Notes: generated by a model from the sequence alone, not told the origin. Positions 12,193-20,971 are shown, counted from the first letter of the stretch. The stretch is DNA of 64,000 nucleotides from JAPULR01 sp965238215 (GCA_965238215.1 OZ250180.1:1116001-1180000); one strand, 5' to 3'. Translations and numbers: made by a program.

Positions 12193-14787
12193 GTGGACGT
12201 GGACTGTGAAACATGGGGTTGTTATATTGGGAGGAGGGGAATTTCCAAGTTTAGGATTCTTTTGAAGCAACAGACCGATATAAGCGAAACGACGACGCGT
12301 CGGGTAGTGGTGCCCGTTAGGGGAATGACATGCGCCGCTTGCGTGTCCACGGTGGAGAAGGCGCTACAAGGCGTTCCAGGGGTGGCACACGCATCGGTGA
12401 ATCTGGCTACTGAGGAAGCATCGATGCAGGTGTCTCCGGGGGACGGGTGGGCCGCCGCGTTGGCCAAGGGCCTGGAGGAGGCCGGCTACGGGCTGGGCAC
12501 GGAGGATGTATCACTTAACATAGAGGGGATGACCTGCGCCGCCTGTGTGGGCCACGTGGAGTCGGCTCTGAAGGCGGTCCCGGGTGTGGCGGAGGCCTCG
12601 GTGAACCTGGCCACGGAGAAGGCGCTGGTGTCGGTGACGCCGGGGTTGGCCACGCCGGAAAACCTGGTGCGGTCTGTGGAAGAAGCGGGCTACGGGGCCC
12701 GTCTCCACGGAGGCGAACAGCTGTCAGGGTCAGCAGAGAAGGCACGGGACAGAGAGCTACGTCAGATGCGACGGAAGCTGATTTTCGCCGGGACGGCGGG
12801 GGCACTGCTATTCCTGGGTTGTTTCGAGGGATTTCCCTGGGTACCGGGGCTTATGGAAAGCACACACTATCTCTTGTTTCTGTGGGCAGCGGCAACACCG
12901 GTGCAGTTCTGGGCCGGCCTTGAGTTCTACCGCTCCGGTTTTGGAGCGGTGCGGCACGGCCGAGCCAACATGCACACACTGATAGCCCTGGGAACCACCA
13001 CGGCGTACCTGTTCAGTGGGCTTCTGGTACTGCTCCGAATGGTTGGTTCCGACGCGCTGGCGGTCCCAGGGTCGGACCGGGCCGTGTACTTCGACACGGC
13101 AGCCATCATCATTGCGCTGGTGCTGCTGGGCCGCTATCTGGAGGCCCGCTCGCGCCGCCAAACCTCCGCAGCCGTCAGGGGGCTGATGAGCCTGCGTCCC
13201 GCAAGGGCCAGGGTTGTAAGAAATGGTAGGGAAATCGGGGTGCCGGTGGAGGACGTGGAGTTGGGAGACCTGACGCTGGTTCGTCCGGGCGAGCGAATGC
13301 CGGTGGACGGGGTGGTAGTGGAGGGATATTCATCAGTGGACGAGTCGATGATTACGGGTGAGAGCGTACCGGCGGAGAAGGGGGAGGGAGCGCGGGTTTT
13401 CGGAGCGACGATGAATCAGACGGGGTTCTTGAAGGTGAAGGCCACCGGGGTGGGGTCGGACACGGTGCTTTCAAGGATCATCGCCATGGTAGAGGAAGCA
13501 CAGGGTTCGAAAGCGCCCATACAGCGGCTGGCGGACGTGGTTGCCTCGTATTTCGTACCGACGATACTGATTCTAGCCGGAGCATCCTTCCTGGCTTGGC
13601 TCATATTTGGGCCTTCACCCTCGCTTGTCTACGGATTACTAGCTTTTGTGGCGGTGGTAATAATCGCCTGCCCTTGCGCGCTGGGCTTGGCGACGCCCAC
13701 GGCCATTATGGTAGGAGTAGGCAAGGGCGCGGAGGGGGGCATCCTCATTCGCAGCGCGGAAGTGTTGGAACGCGCCCATAGGGTGGACACGGTGGTAATG
13801 GACAAGACGGGTACGCTCACGGAGGGGCGTCCCTCAGTTACGGACCTGGTGACGCTGGAAGGGAGCGAAAAGGAGCTACTGTCGGTGGCGGCTTCGGTGG
13901 AAGTGGGATCGGAGCACCCGCTGGCGGAGGCGGTGGTCCGCCGAGGCCGGGAGGATGGGGTAGAGTTCGCCGAGGTGACGGGATTCCAGGCGCATCCCGG
14001 ACTAGGAGTTGAGGGTGAGATGGGGGGCGAACGGGCGTTGCTTGGCAAAGAGGAGTTCATTGCCATGTATGGCCTGGACGTACATGGGCTAAACGCAAAG
14101 GCATCGGAGCTGGCGGCACAGGGGAAGACGGTTATGTACGTGGCTCATGGAGACAGGGTATTGGGTCTGCTGGCGGCGTCGGACACCGTGAAGCCGGAGG
14201 CAGCATCGGTGGTGACACTCTTGAAGCAGCGGGGGTTGGAAGTCATCATTCTGACTGGAGATAGACAGGAGACGGCGCAGGCGGTTGCGGGTTCGCTGGG
14301 CATTGAAGGGGTAACGGCGGGCGTGCTACCGGAGCAGAAGGCCCTTCGAGTCAAGGCCCTCCAGGAGGAAGGGCGGTGCGTGGCCATGGTGGGGGACGGG
14401 ATCAACGACGCTCCGGCGCTGGCGCAGGCGGACGTGAGCATCGCCATGGGAAGCGGCACCGACGCGGCTATGGAGACCTCCGGCGTGGTGCTGATGGGCA
14501 GCGGCTTGGGCAGCCTGGCGAGCGTGTTCGAGCTGAGCCGACGGACGCTGCGGGTAATCAGGCAGAATCTGTTTTGGGCCTTCTTCTATAATGCGGCTCT
14601 GGTGCCGGTGGCCATGGGCGTGATGTATCCTGTATTTCAACAAACGGGCGGCGTTCCGCAGGGGTTGGAGTTCTTCTTTGGAGAGGTGGGACTTCTCAAC
14701 CCGGTGTTGGCGGCCTTGGCAATGGCCTTTAGTTCCGTTAGCGTGGTGAGCAATTCTTTGAGACTGAGAAGGTTGAGGTTACCTTAG
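12193..14787 (+). CDS. copA: Copper-type P1B ATPase, two HMA domains
   Basis: Heavy-metal-exporting ATPase of the inner membrane, most likely for Cu(I). Two N-terminal heavy-metal domains each contain G-M-T-C-A-A-C (Cys 47/50 and 115/118). The transmembrane metal site C-P-C is at 493-495 followed by A-L-G; phosphorylation motif D-K-T-G-T-L-T starts at Asp537; S-E-H-P-L and GDGINDAPAL are intact. Eight membrane segments are expected. The frame opens with GTG at 12193 (864 residues), but TTG at 12262, preceded by TTTAGGA, would give a leader that starts just before the first HMA domain and may be the real start. Divergent from rpoB; followed one base later by a YHS gene, which suggests a metal-homeostasis operon. 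No regulator gene is adjacent. Confidence 0.95.
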   Translation: MDVDCETWGCYIGRRGISKFRILLKQQTDISETTTRRVVVPVRGMTCAACVSTVEKALQGVPGVAHASVNLATEEASMQVSPGDGWAAALAKGLEEAGYGLGTEDVSLNIEGMTCAACVGHVESALKAVPGVAEASVNLATEKALVSVTPGLATPENLVRSVEEAGYGARLHGGEQLSGSAEKARDRELRQMRRKLIFAGTAGALLFLGCFEGFPWVPGLMESTHYLLFLWAAATPVQFWAGLEFYRSGFGAVRHGRANMHTLIALGTTTAYLFSGLLVLLRMVGSDALAVPGSDRAVYFDTAAIIIALVLLGRYLEARSRRQTSAAVRGLMSLRPARARVVRNGREIGVPVEDVELGDLTLVRPGERMPVDGVVVEGYSSVDESMITGESVPAEKGEGARVFGATMNQTGFLKVKATGVGSDTVLSRIIAMVEEAQGSKAPIQRLADVVASYFVPTILILAGASFLAWLIFGPSPSLVYGLLAFVAVVIIACPCALGLATPTAIMVGVGKGAEGGILIRSAEVLERAHRVDTVVMDKTGTLTEGRPSVTDLVTLEGSEKELLSVAASVEVGSEHPLAEAVVRRGREDGVEFAEVTGFQAHPGLGVEGEMGGERALLGKEEFIAMYGLDVHGLNAKASELAAQGKTVMYVAHGDRVLGLLAASDTVKPEAASVVTLLKQRGLEVIILTGDRQETAQAVAGSLGIEGVTAGVLPEQKALRVKALQEEGRCVAMVGDGINDAPALAQADVSIAMGSGTDAAMETSGVVLMGSGLGSLASVFELSRRTLRVIRQNLFWAFFYNAALVPVAMGVMYPVFQQTGGVPQGLEFFFGEVGLLNPVLAALAMAFSSVSVVSNSLRLRRLRLP

Positions 14788-14788
14788 G

Positions 14789-14986
14789 ATGATTGGGAAG
14801 TTGAAGTCGTTTTTTGGGAGTGGCAACAAAGATGAAGGGACGGCCACCGATCCGGTGTGCAAGATGGTAGTGGACAAGGCAGATCCCGGCGGAGGGACGG
14901 CTGAATACCAGGAAATCACCTACTATTTCTGTGCGCCCGGTTGCCGAAAGTCCTTCCAGCAAGACCCGGAGAGGCATCTGGACTGA
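14789..14986 (+). CDS. YHS-domain metal-binding protein
   Basis: Small 65-residue soluble protein with D-P-V-C-K-M-V-V near residues 21-28 and Y-F-C-A-P-G-C-R-K-S-F near 46-56, the YHS/TRASH-like cysteine pattern that often accompanies copper ATPases. It begins one base after the copA stop, so it is translated from the same message and may bind or hand over metal. The tail D-P-E-R-H is usual for YHS domains. Confidence 0.85.
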   Translation: MIGKLKSFFGSGNKDEGTATDPVCKMVVDKADPGGGTAEYQEITYYFCAPGCRKSFQQDPERHLD

Positions 14987-15083
14987 AGAAGGAAGCTGAT
15001 TGTCGGGAATCTCGCCATGATTGAATGTTGTCGCTTCTTTGGCTAGAATAGGCAGAGATTCTTAGCCTAGGGAGGCAGTTTCC

Positions 15084-15314
15084 ATGCCCGAGGTTGAAGC
15101 GCCCGAAATTGTAGTCTACACCCATCCAGATTGCGGATTTTCCACGGCTGTGAAGATTGATTACAACAACCGGGGAATTGCTTTCAGGGAGATCGACATT
15201 TCGGTGCGCCCGGAAGAGATACCAGAGTTGGAGAGGTTGACGGGCGGGGAACGGACCACGCCGGTAATTGTGCGTGGAGACGAGGTGACAATTGGCTTCA
15301 ACGGGATTGGTTGA
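15084..15314 (+). CDS. Glutaredoxin-like protein with single CGFS cysteine
   Basis: A 76-residue thioredoxin-fold protein. After strand E-I-V-V-Y-T the active-site segment is H-P-D-C-G-F-S-T, i.e. one cysteine in a C-G-F-S arrangement instead of C-x-x-C. The conserved T-T-P-V-I-V (cis-Pro) and G-F-N-G-I-G are seen. The start is fixed by GGGAGG 7 bases before the ATG. C-terminal helix is short, so this is a minimal domain. It follows the copA-YHS genes but with a 97-base gap and may be a separate unit. The role could be thiol redox or Fe-S handling; not decidable from sequence. Confidence 0.7.
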   Translation: MPEVEAPEIVVYTHPDCGFSTAVKIDYNNRGIAFREIDISVRPEEIPELERLTGGERTTPVIVRGDEVTIGFNGIG

Positions 15315-15445
15315 AGCTTCTAGTCTTCGAGCCGGAGGCTCGACACGGCAGACGGCGCTCCTAGAGAGAAATTGGCGGTTGGCTGGTTCATGGAGTGTTG
15401 ACAGCAAGCAGGAACGCCCCTAGTATTTTGGTTGGAAACCATTAC

Positions 15446-15523
15446 GGCCCGGTGGTGTAGTTGGCCTAACATACCGCCCTGTCAAGGCGGAGATCGGCGG
15501 TTCGAATCCGCTCCGGGTCGCCA
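15446..15523 (+). tRNA. tRNA-Asp (GTC)
   Basis: Cloverleaf with acceptor GGCCCGG/CCGGGTC (one G-U pair), anticodon stem CCGCC/GGCGG around CTGTCAA (anticodon GTC), T arm GGCGG-TTCGAAT-CCGCT, and an encoded CCA at 15521-15523. Confidence 0.95.
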
Positions 15524-15740
15524 CTTCCCACGTTTTTCACTTATTCGGCGTCCGTTCGCCCAGCATGCTCTAGTGCGTAGGCGTCTTTGATGCCCCCCAT
15601 CTCCCAAGCCCTCTGTATTCTTCCTATCCCCTCAATGCAGACTTAGAGGTGGTTGTTAGCGTCGAGTGAGGTTGTAGAGACGTTTCTGAAACTGTAGCCG
15701 AAGGGGTTTACTATGTCTTTTTATACGGCATTGGTTGTTG

Positions 15741-15746
15741 TATAAT
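15741..15746 (+). promoter_or_regulatory. Possible -10 box for the amino-acid transporter operon
   Basis: A perfect TATAAT lies about 84 bases upstream of the binding-protein ATG. No good -35 is seen 16-18 bases before it (TTTTTA), so only the -10 match supports this. Confidence 0.4.
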
Positions 15747-15829
15747 CCCGATTGCGTGACAGTATATCTCAATTCGGCCCGGCAGTCGGAGGGGGAGATA
15801 CGAGTAACCTTGAGGAGGTAAGGTTGAGG

Positions 15830-17029
15830 ATGCTATTCAACGGAGGATTCAAAATTCTCGCCGTGACGGTGACCCTGGTGGCAGTAGTTGCAACCATGTC
15901 GTTGGCGGCGTGTACGGATGAGATGAGCGACGAAGAGATCAGGAATGCGGCCGAGGAGATGGGCATGGTGATGGCCGGCGAGACCGAGATGAGCGACGAA
16001 GAGATCAAGAATGCGGCCGAGGAGATGGGCATGGTGATGGCCAGCGAGGCCGATGTGAGCGACGACAGACTCGCCCGCGTCATGGAGAGGGGAAGGGTTG
16101 TGTGCGCGAACAATGACAGCCTTGCGGGATTCGGGTTCCTAGATGACGCAGGGAACACAACAGGCTTCGACGCAGACCTGTGCCGCGCCGTGGCAGCGGC
16201 GGTGCTAGGGAATGCCGACGCCGTGGAGTTCCGAGCGACTACGGCTGCAGAGCGCGGCCCGTCCATGCAATCGGGCGAAATAGACATGATGTCGCGGAAC
16301 ACCACCTGGACCACGTCGCGCGACGCCACATGGGGCAACTTCGCACAGACCATGTTCTACGACGGGCAGGGGTTCATAGTGCCCAAGGACTTGGGGGTCA
16401 GCAGCGCGTACGAGCTGGAAGGCGCCAGCATTTGTGTGCTTAAGGGAACGACGACGGAGTTGAATCTTCAGGACTTCGACACCCAGAACAACATGAGATT
16501 CGCCATAGTGCCTTTCGAGGACAACACCAGCGCAAACGCGGCGTATCTACAAGGGCAGTGCGATTCCCTCACTACTGACCAGTCCGGCCTGGTGGCCAAC
16601 GCCTCAGGATTCCCGGACCCGAGCGCCCACGTAATTCTGCCCGAAACGATTTCCGAGGAACCGCTGGGAACGGTTGTACCTCACGGTGACGATCAATGGT
16701 ATGACATCGTGAAGTCCGTCATGGCCATGCTGATATACGCCGAGGCTTTCGGCATTCATTCCGGCAACGTACCCACCGAGGCTACTGGGGACACCACGAT
16801 AGACCGGCTCTTTGGACTTTCGGGAAGCTACGGCCAGGAAGCGATGGGCCTGAAGGAAACGGCAGCCCAGGACGTCATCGGGCAGGTGGGCAACTACGGC
16901 CAGATTTTCGACCGACATCTGGCGCCTCTAGGACTGGTGCGAGCCGGCAGCAGGAATGCCCTCTGGACCGACGCGCCATGCTCCGACTGCGCGAAGGGCG
17001 GTCAGATATACGCAGCGCCTCTACGATAG
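15830..17029 (+). CDS. Amino-acid ABC transporter substrate-binding lipoprotein (AapJ/BztA type)
   Basis: Periplasmic-side binding component for polar or general L-amino acids. The N-terminus is a signal sequence with lipobox M-S-L-A-A-C, predicting a lipid-anchored protein. It is followed by a tandem 22-residue duplicated acidic linker and then the binding domain ('GRVVCANNDSLAGFGF', 'GFDADLCRAVAAAV', 'MSRNTTWTTSRD'), typical of the AapJ family. Length without the linker matches the family. The ATG at 15830 is chosen; a TTG at 15824, better spaced from GAGGAGG (15811-15817), is an equally good start. An upstream frame opening to 15752 is unlikely. Permease genes follow after a hairpin. Confidence 0.88.
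   Translation: MLFNGGFKILAVTVTLVAVVATMSLAACTDEMSDEEIRNAAEEMGMVMAGETEMSDEEIKNAAEEMGMVMASEADVSDDRLARVMERGRVVCANNDSLAGFGFLDDAGNTTGFDADLCRAVAAAVLGNADAVEFRATTAAERGPSMQSGEIDMMSRNTTWTTSRDATWGNFAQTMFYDGQGFIVPKDLGVSSAYELEGASICVLKGTTTELNLQDFDTQNNMRFAIVPFEDNTSANAAYLQGQCDSLTTDQSGLVANASGFPDPSAHVILPETISEEPLGTVVPHGDDQWYDIVKSVMAMLIYAEAFGIHSGNVPTEATGDTTIDRLFGLSGSYGQEAMGLKETAAQDVIGQVGNYGQIFDRHLAPLGLVRAGSRNALWTDAPCSDCAKGGQIYAAPLR
15920..16051 (+). repeat. 66-bp in-frame tandem duplication in the lipoprotein linker
   Basis: Two adjacent 66-base units (15920-15985, 15986-16051) encode EMSDEEI(R/K)NAAEEMGMVM plus four variable residues. They differ at only a few bases, so the duplication is recent. It lies directly after the lipid-attachment cysteine, lengthening the tether between membrane and binding domain. 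Confidence 0.9.
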
Positions 17030-17080
17030 GCTAGCGATTACGAGCGGCTGAGCCGCTCGCGAAGGGAAACCGAGAGAGAA

Positions 17081-17110
17081 CAGAGGAGCCGCCAATTGGC
17101 GGCTCCTCTG
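17081..17110 (+). terminator. Hairpin between binding protein and permease genes
   Basis: A perfect 13-bp inverted repeat (CAGAGGAGCCGCC, loop AATT) lies 51 bases after the binding-protein stop and 54 before the first permease. It lacks a clean T-tract (CATTTGAC). In ABC operons such a structure often stabilises the binding-protein message and lowers permease expression. A smaller hairpin (CGAGCGG/CCGCTCG, 17041-17059) precedes it. Confidence 0.65.
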
Positions 17111-17164
17111 CATTTGACTAGCTTGGCATAAGGACTTATATTTCCCGCCAGAGGCCATCTGACA

Positions 17165-18376
17165 ATGCCAGCTTTTCTGCGAAACTTAACATACGAAGGG
17201 GTGCCAGTCTGGAGGCACACCCACATTGTTCAGTGGACGCTGCAGATAGTTTCCGGGGTTGCGGTGGTGGCCCTTGTTGTCTGGTTTATCGCCAACATCG
17301 GCGTTGCCATCGACTCCCGGAACATTCCATTCGGTTTCGGCTTTCTCGATATAGAATATCAGACGCCAATAGGGGAACACTTCATCCCCTATGCACCGTC
17401 GGACACGTACTTGTACGCCCTAGTGGTGGCGGCGGTGAATACGTTGGTAGTGGCCGTCCTGGGCGTGATCATAGCCACGATTCTAGGCATAATCATCGGC
17501 GTGTCCCGGTTGTCGAGCAACTGGTTAGTTTCGAAGCTGGCCCTGGTTTACGTGGAGTTCTTCCGAAACGTGCCGCTGCTGGTGCAACTGCTGTTCTGGT
17601 TCTTCATCGTGTTGACACTGCCGCAGGTGCGGGAAGGGTTAGTTTTCTTCGACGCGCTTTACGTCAACAACAGCGGCATCTCTATACCCGGGCCGTCGGG
17701 CATCGGCGGCATAGCCATCTTCCTGATATGGGTGGGGTTTGTGATATTGGCCATAGCCGCGGGAGTATTCGTCAATCGCAGGCTGGCCGAGCGGGAATTG
17801 GCGTTGGGTGGTGTTGCCCATCCGGTGCTGGCCGGATGGGTCGTGGCGCTGGCGGTGATAATTGGCTCCTGGTTTATCCTGAGCTTAGTTTCAGGAACGT
17901 CGCCGATAGAATGGTCCATGCCTGCGCCGGAAGGACGATTCGGGAGAATAGCCGGCGGGTTCACCATAAAGGCGGGATTGCTGGTCCTACTGCTAGGATT
18001 GGTGATATACACGGCGGCGTTCATTGCGGAGATAGTCAGAGCGGGGATCCAGTCCGTTGGGAAGGGGCAAGTGGAGGCGGCTAAGGGGTTGGGCCTGACG
18101 CCCATGGGATCCCTTCGATCCGTGATATTTCCCCAGGCCCTCCGGGTAATCATTCCGCCGCTGATCAGCCAGTACCTGAACCTGACCAAGAACAGCAGCT
18201 TGGGCGGCGCCATAGGGTACCCGGAGTTGGCCGGCGTGGGGATTACGATGACGCAGAGAGAGCCAGCAATATCCATATTTATACTTATTATGTTAGCGTA
18301 CTTAGCAATGAGTTTGACGTGGTCCCTGATTGGGAATCTGTACAATCGCCATATAAGCCTTGAGAGAAGACGGTGA
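17165..18376 (+). CDS. Amino-acid ABC transporter permease (AapQ type)
   Basis: Inner-membrane permease of a polar amino-acid importer, 403 residues with about eight hydrophobic segments and the long insertion between early helices typical of AapQ/BztB. The C-terminal EAA loop reads E-A-A-K-G-L-G-L-T-P and is followed by 'IFPQALRVIIPPLISQYLNLTKNSSL', the contact region for the ATPase. The stop overlaps the GTG start of the next permease. Pairs with that second permease to form the channel heterodimer. Confidence 0.9.
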   Translation: MPAFLRNLTYEGVPVWRHTHIVQWTLQIVSGVAVVALVVWFIANIGVAIDSRNIPFGFGFLDIEYQTPIGEHFIPYAPSDTYLYALVVAAVNTLVVAVLGVIIATILGIIIGVSRLSSNWLVSKLALVYVEFFRNVPLLVQLLFWFFIVLTLPQVREGLVFFDALYVNNSGISIPGPSGIGGIAIFLIWVGFVILAIAAGVFVNRRLAERELALGGVAHPVLAGWVVALAVIIGSWFILSLVSGTSPIEWSMPAPEGRFGRIAGGFTIKAGLLVLLLGLVIYTAAFIAEIVRAGIQSVGKGQVEAAKGLGLTPMGSLRSVIFPQALRVIIPPLISQYLNLTKNSSLGGAIGYPELAGVGITMTQREPAISIFILIMLAYLAMSLTWSLIGNLYNRHISLERRR

Positions 18377-19626
18377 CTACTACCCAGAGAACCACAGCTA
18401 GCCCAGCGCCTTCGCTGCCGCCGCCGATATTGGAGCGGGGAGCATTGGGCTGGGTTCGGGCCAACTTATTTAACAGCCGGTTCAATGCCACACTGACCGC
18501 AATTGTTGGGCTGGCGCTCGTCTTTACCCTCTGGTACGCGATTCAATGGGTTTTTGCTGAAGCGGACTGGACCGTGGTGTCCAAGGTTGGAGGTCGGTTC
18601 CTCATTGGGAACTACAACAGTGATCAGGCGTGCCCGGGCAATGACTGCTTCTGGAGGCCGCAGGCGAGCCTAATGATGGTGACGTTCCTAATGGGCATGG
18701 GATGGGGGGTAGCCGGGTCGAAGATGATGCGAACCCTGGCGTTGGCGACGGTGGGAGCGTGCGTCCTTCTAGCGCTTCTGCCCTACAGTTTCGAAAGGAT
18801 GGGGATGGACGTTAGGCTGCTACTGGTGGCCAACGTTGCCAGCCTGGCGGCGGGCTGGGCCGTTGCCCGATATACGAGGTTTGGGACCGTGAAGTGGGTG
18901 GTAATCTTCAGCGTTGCAGTCTTCGTCCTCACGCTGGTGCTACTCAACGGGGTGTCTTCCCTTGGCATGCAAACGGTGGACAGCAGGGAGTGGTCGGGGT
19001 TGCAGTTGAATCTGCTGTTGGCGTTGGCAGGAATTGTGCTGAGCCTTCCCATCGGAATTCTGCTGGCGTTGGGGCGTCGGAGCCACCTGCCGGTAGTGAG
19101 GACGCTGTGCGTGGTCTTCATCGAGGTGTTCCGGGGGGTGCCGCTGATTACGCTATTGTTCATGTCGCAGCACCTGGTGCCTCTGGCATTTCCGGAAGCG
19201 TTTCCCAGGAACTCGCTGTTCAACGCCGGTGTCGTGATTACGATGTTCAGTTCCGCGTACATGGCGGAGAATATCCGAGGGGGGCTGCAGGCGCTGCACC
19301 CGGGTCAGGCAGAGGCGGCACGAGCCTTAGGGTTAGCGAGCTGGCAGACTACGTTGTTCATTTCGCTGCCCCAGGCCATTCGGAACGTGATTCCGGCCAT
19401 CGTGGGACAGTTCATTAGCCTGTTCAAGGACACCAGCCTGGTATATATCATTGGTATGCTGGACATCGTGAATATATCTCGCAAGGCGGTGGAGGGGAGG
19501 ATTGAATTCCAGGGTTCCGCCCCTGAAATCTTCGTATTCGTTGCCCTTGCGTTCTGGATATTCACCTTTACCATGTCCTACGTCAGCCGTCGGATAGAGC
19601 GCAACCTGGGGGTGGGACAGCGGTAG
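18373..19626 (+). CDS. Amino-acid ABC transporter permease (AapM type)
   Basis: Second permease of the same importer, 417 residues. Starts with GTG overlapping the previous stop (GTGA), so translation is coupled. A hydrophilic proline-rich leader is followed by several membrane helices; the EAA loop is E-A-A-R-A-L-G-L-A-S and the ending 'SLFKDTSLVYIIGMLDI' is characteristic of AapM/BztC. No AapP ATPase gene follows; the next feature is a tRNA on the opposite strand, so an ATPase must be supplied from elsewhere. Confidence 0.9.
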   Translation: MTTTQRTTASPAPSLPPPILERGALGWVRANLFNSRFNATLTAIVGLALVFTLWYAIQWVFAEADWTVVSKVGGRFLIGNYNSDQACPGNDCFWRPQASLMMVTFLMGMGWGVAGSKMMRTLALATVGACVLLALLPYSFERMGMDVRLLLVANVASLAAGWAVARYTRFGTVKWVVIFSVAVFVLTLVLLNGVSSLGMQTVDSREWSGLQLNLLLALAGIVLSLPIGILLALGRRSHLPVVRTLCVVFIEVFRGVPLITLLFMSQHLVPLAFPEAFPRNSLFNAGVVITMFSSAYMAENIRGGLQALHPGQAEAARALGLASWQTTLFISLPQAIRNVIPAIVGQFISLFKDTSLVYIIGMLDIVNISRKAVEGRIEFQGSAPEIFVFVALAFWIFTFTMSYVSRRIERNLGVGQR

Positions 19627-19730
19627 GGAGTTGACGGCGAGGGGTGTACGGGCTGGTGATTCGGGCGGTAACGGGGGACAGAGGAATTGCCACTGAGTTA
19701 ACCCGTCAGGGGTGCAAGCACTGTTGCGGA

Positions 19731-19806
19731 TGGCTCCCGAGGCAGGACTCGAACCTGCGGCCAAGCGGTTAACAGCCGCTTGCTCTACCAACTGAGCTAC
19801 TCGGGA
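19731..19806 (-). tRNA. tRNA-Asn (GTT)
   Basis: Minus-strand cloverleaf: acceptor TCCCGAG/CTCGGGA, D arm GCTC/GAGC, anticodon stem AGCGG/CCGCT around CTGTTAA (anticodon GTT), T arm GCAGG-TTCGAGT-CCTGC, discriminator G and encoded CCA at 19733-19731. Confidence 0.95.
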
Positions 19807-19924
19807 ACGGTGCCAACCAAAGCTCAGTTAAAGCCTTAAAGATTGTACCACCTCCGGCGACTTCTCCTCAATACGGAATGGGGCAATGGTATAATGGGTC
19901 CACCCTTAGCTTTAGGAGTGGATG

Positions 19925-20971
19925 ATGCAGGCAGAAACTGTTCGTCTTACGTCACTAGCCAACTGCGCCGGTTGAGCTTCCAAGTTCAGCCATGAAGACC
20001 TGGTCCAGGTCTTGGAGAAGCTACCCACGTTCTCGGACGCCAATCTCCTTGTAGGGTTTGAAACGGGGGATGACGCAGCCGTTTACAAGCTGAACGAGCA
20101 GCAGGCTCTGATTTTCACGGTGGACTTCTTCCCACCGGTGGTGGACGACCCCTTCTCCTTCGGCGCGGTGGCGGCGGCGAACTCCTTCAGCGACGTGTAC
20201 GCGATGGGCGGGACGCCCATCTGTGCGCTGAACATTGTAGGGTTTCCCGTGGACCTGCCCAAAGAGATTCTGTCGGAGATCATGCGCGGGGGTTACACCA
20301 AGGCACAGGAGGCGGGATGCCTCATCGCGGGCGGACACACGGTGGACGACAAGGAGCCGAAATACGGTCTGGCGGTGGTTGGTCTGGTGGAGCCTGATCG
20401 GCAGGTCACCAACGCAGGCGCCAAGGCGGGCGACGTGCTGGTGTTAACGAAGCCTTTGGGCACGGGTATCATAACCACAGCGGGCAAGCAGGGGGTGGTG
20501 GGTCAACAAGTGCTGGAAGAGGCAGTGAGATTGATGTCCACTCTAAACGCAGCGGCGTCCCGGGCCATGATGAAGGTGGGGGTCAATTCTGCCACAGACG
20601 TCACCGGCTTCGGGCTGGTGGGGCACCTGCGCGGGATGATGGCTGCCAGCGGGACTACGGCAAGGGTTGAATTCTCGCGAGTGCCGGTCATTGGAGGCGT
20701 ATGGGAACTCTTGGAGGCGGGGGTTGCGCCGGGAGGAACTCATCGAAACCTGGAAGGCGTCGGAAGCCAGGTTGCGTGGCATTCAGAGATCACTCCCAAT
20801 CAGAGGCTGTTGTTGTGCGACGCACAGACCTCGGGCGGGCTGCTGATATCCGTGCCAGAAGCACGGGAGGACGACCTGCTACAGGAGTTGGAGGCACAGG
20901 GCGTTGAGGGATCGGTGGTTATCGGGGAGGTCCGGCAGGCCGAAGGCCATCCTATTGAAGTAGCACCCTAG
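19925..20971 (+). CDS. selD: Selenide, water dikinase containing selenocysteine (SelD)
   Basis: Makes selenophosphate from selenide and ATP for Sec-tRNA and selenouridine synthesis. The conventional frame begins at 20012, but this lacks the catalytic N-terminus. Reading from ATG 19925 (AGGAG 6 bases upstream; ATG 19922 is also in frame) gives MQAETVRLTSLANCAG, then TGA at 19973-19975, then A-S-K-F-S-H-E-D-L-V-Q-V-L and straight into the rest of SelD. Residue 17 thus occupies the catalytic Cys/Sec position, with the essential Lys at 20. Total 348 residues, the normal SelD length. Downstream glycine-rich ATP-site motifs GDDAAV and GGHTVDD are intact. A SECIS-like hairpin follows the TGA. Convergent with thiS, overlapping by 4 bases. 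Confidence 0.93.
19973..20013 (+). promoter_or_regulatory. UGA-Sec codon and bacterial SECIS-like hairpin in selD
   Basis: The TGA at 19973-19975 is followed 19 bases later by a perfect 7-bp stem AAGACCT/AGGTCTT (19995-20001, 20007-20013) closed by loop GGTCC. Bacterial SECIS elements place an apical loop beginning with G-G/U about 16-37 bases after the UGA; here it starts at base 27. A partly paired lower stem (GCTTCC with GGAGAAGC) extends it. This is the expected SelB-binding structure. Confidence 0.87.

Noticed and set aside
20012..20971. SelD starting at Met 20012 as a naturally short protein
   Set aside because: Would lack the catalytic Cys/Sec and Lys; the upstream frame across TGA supplies both with RBS and SECIS-like hairpin.
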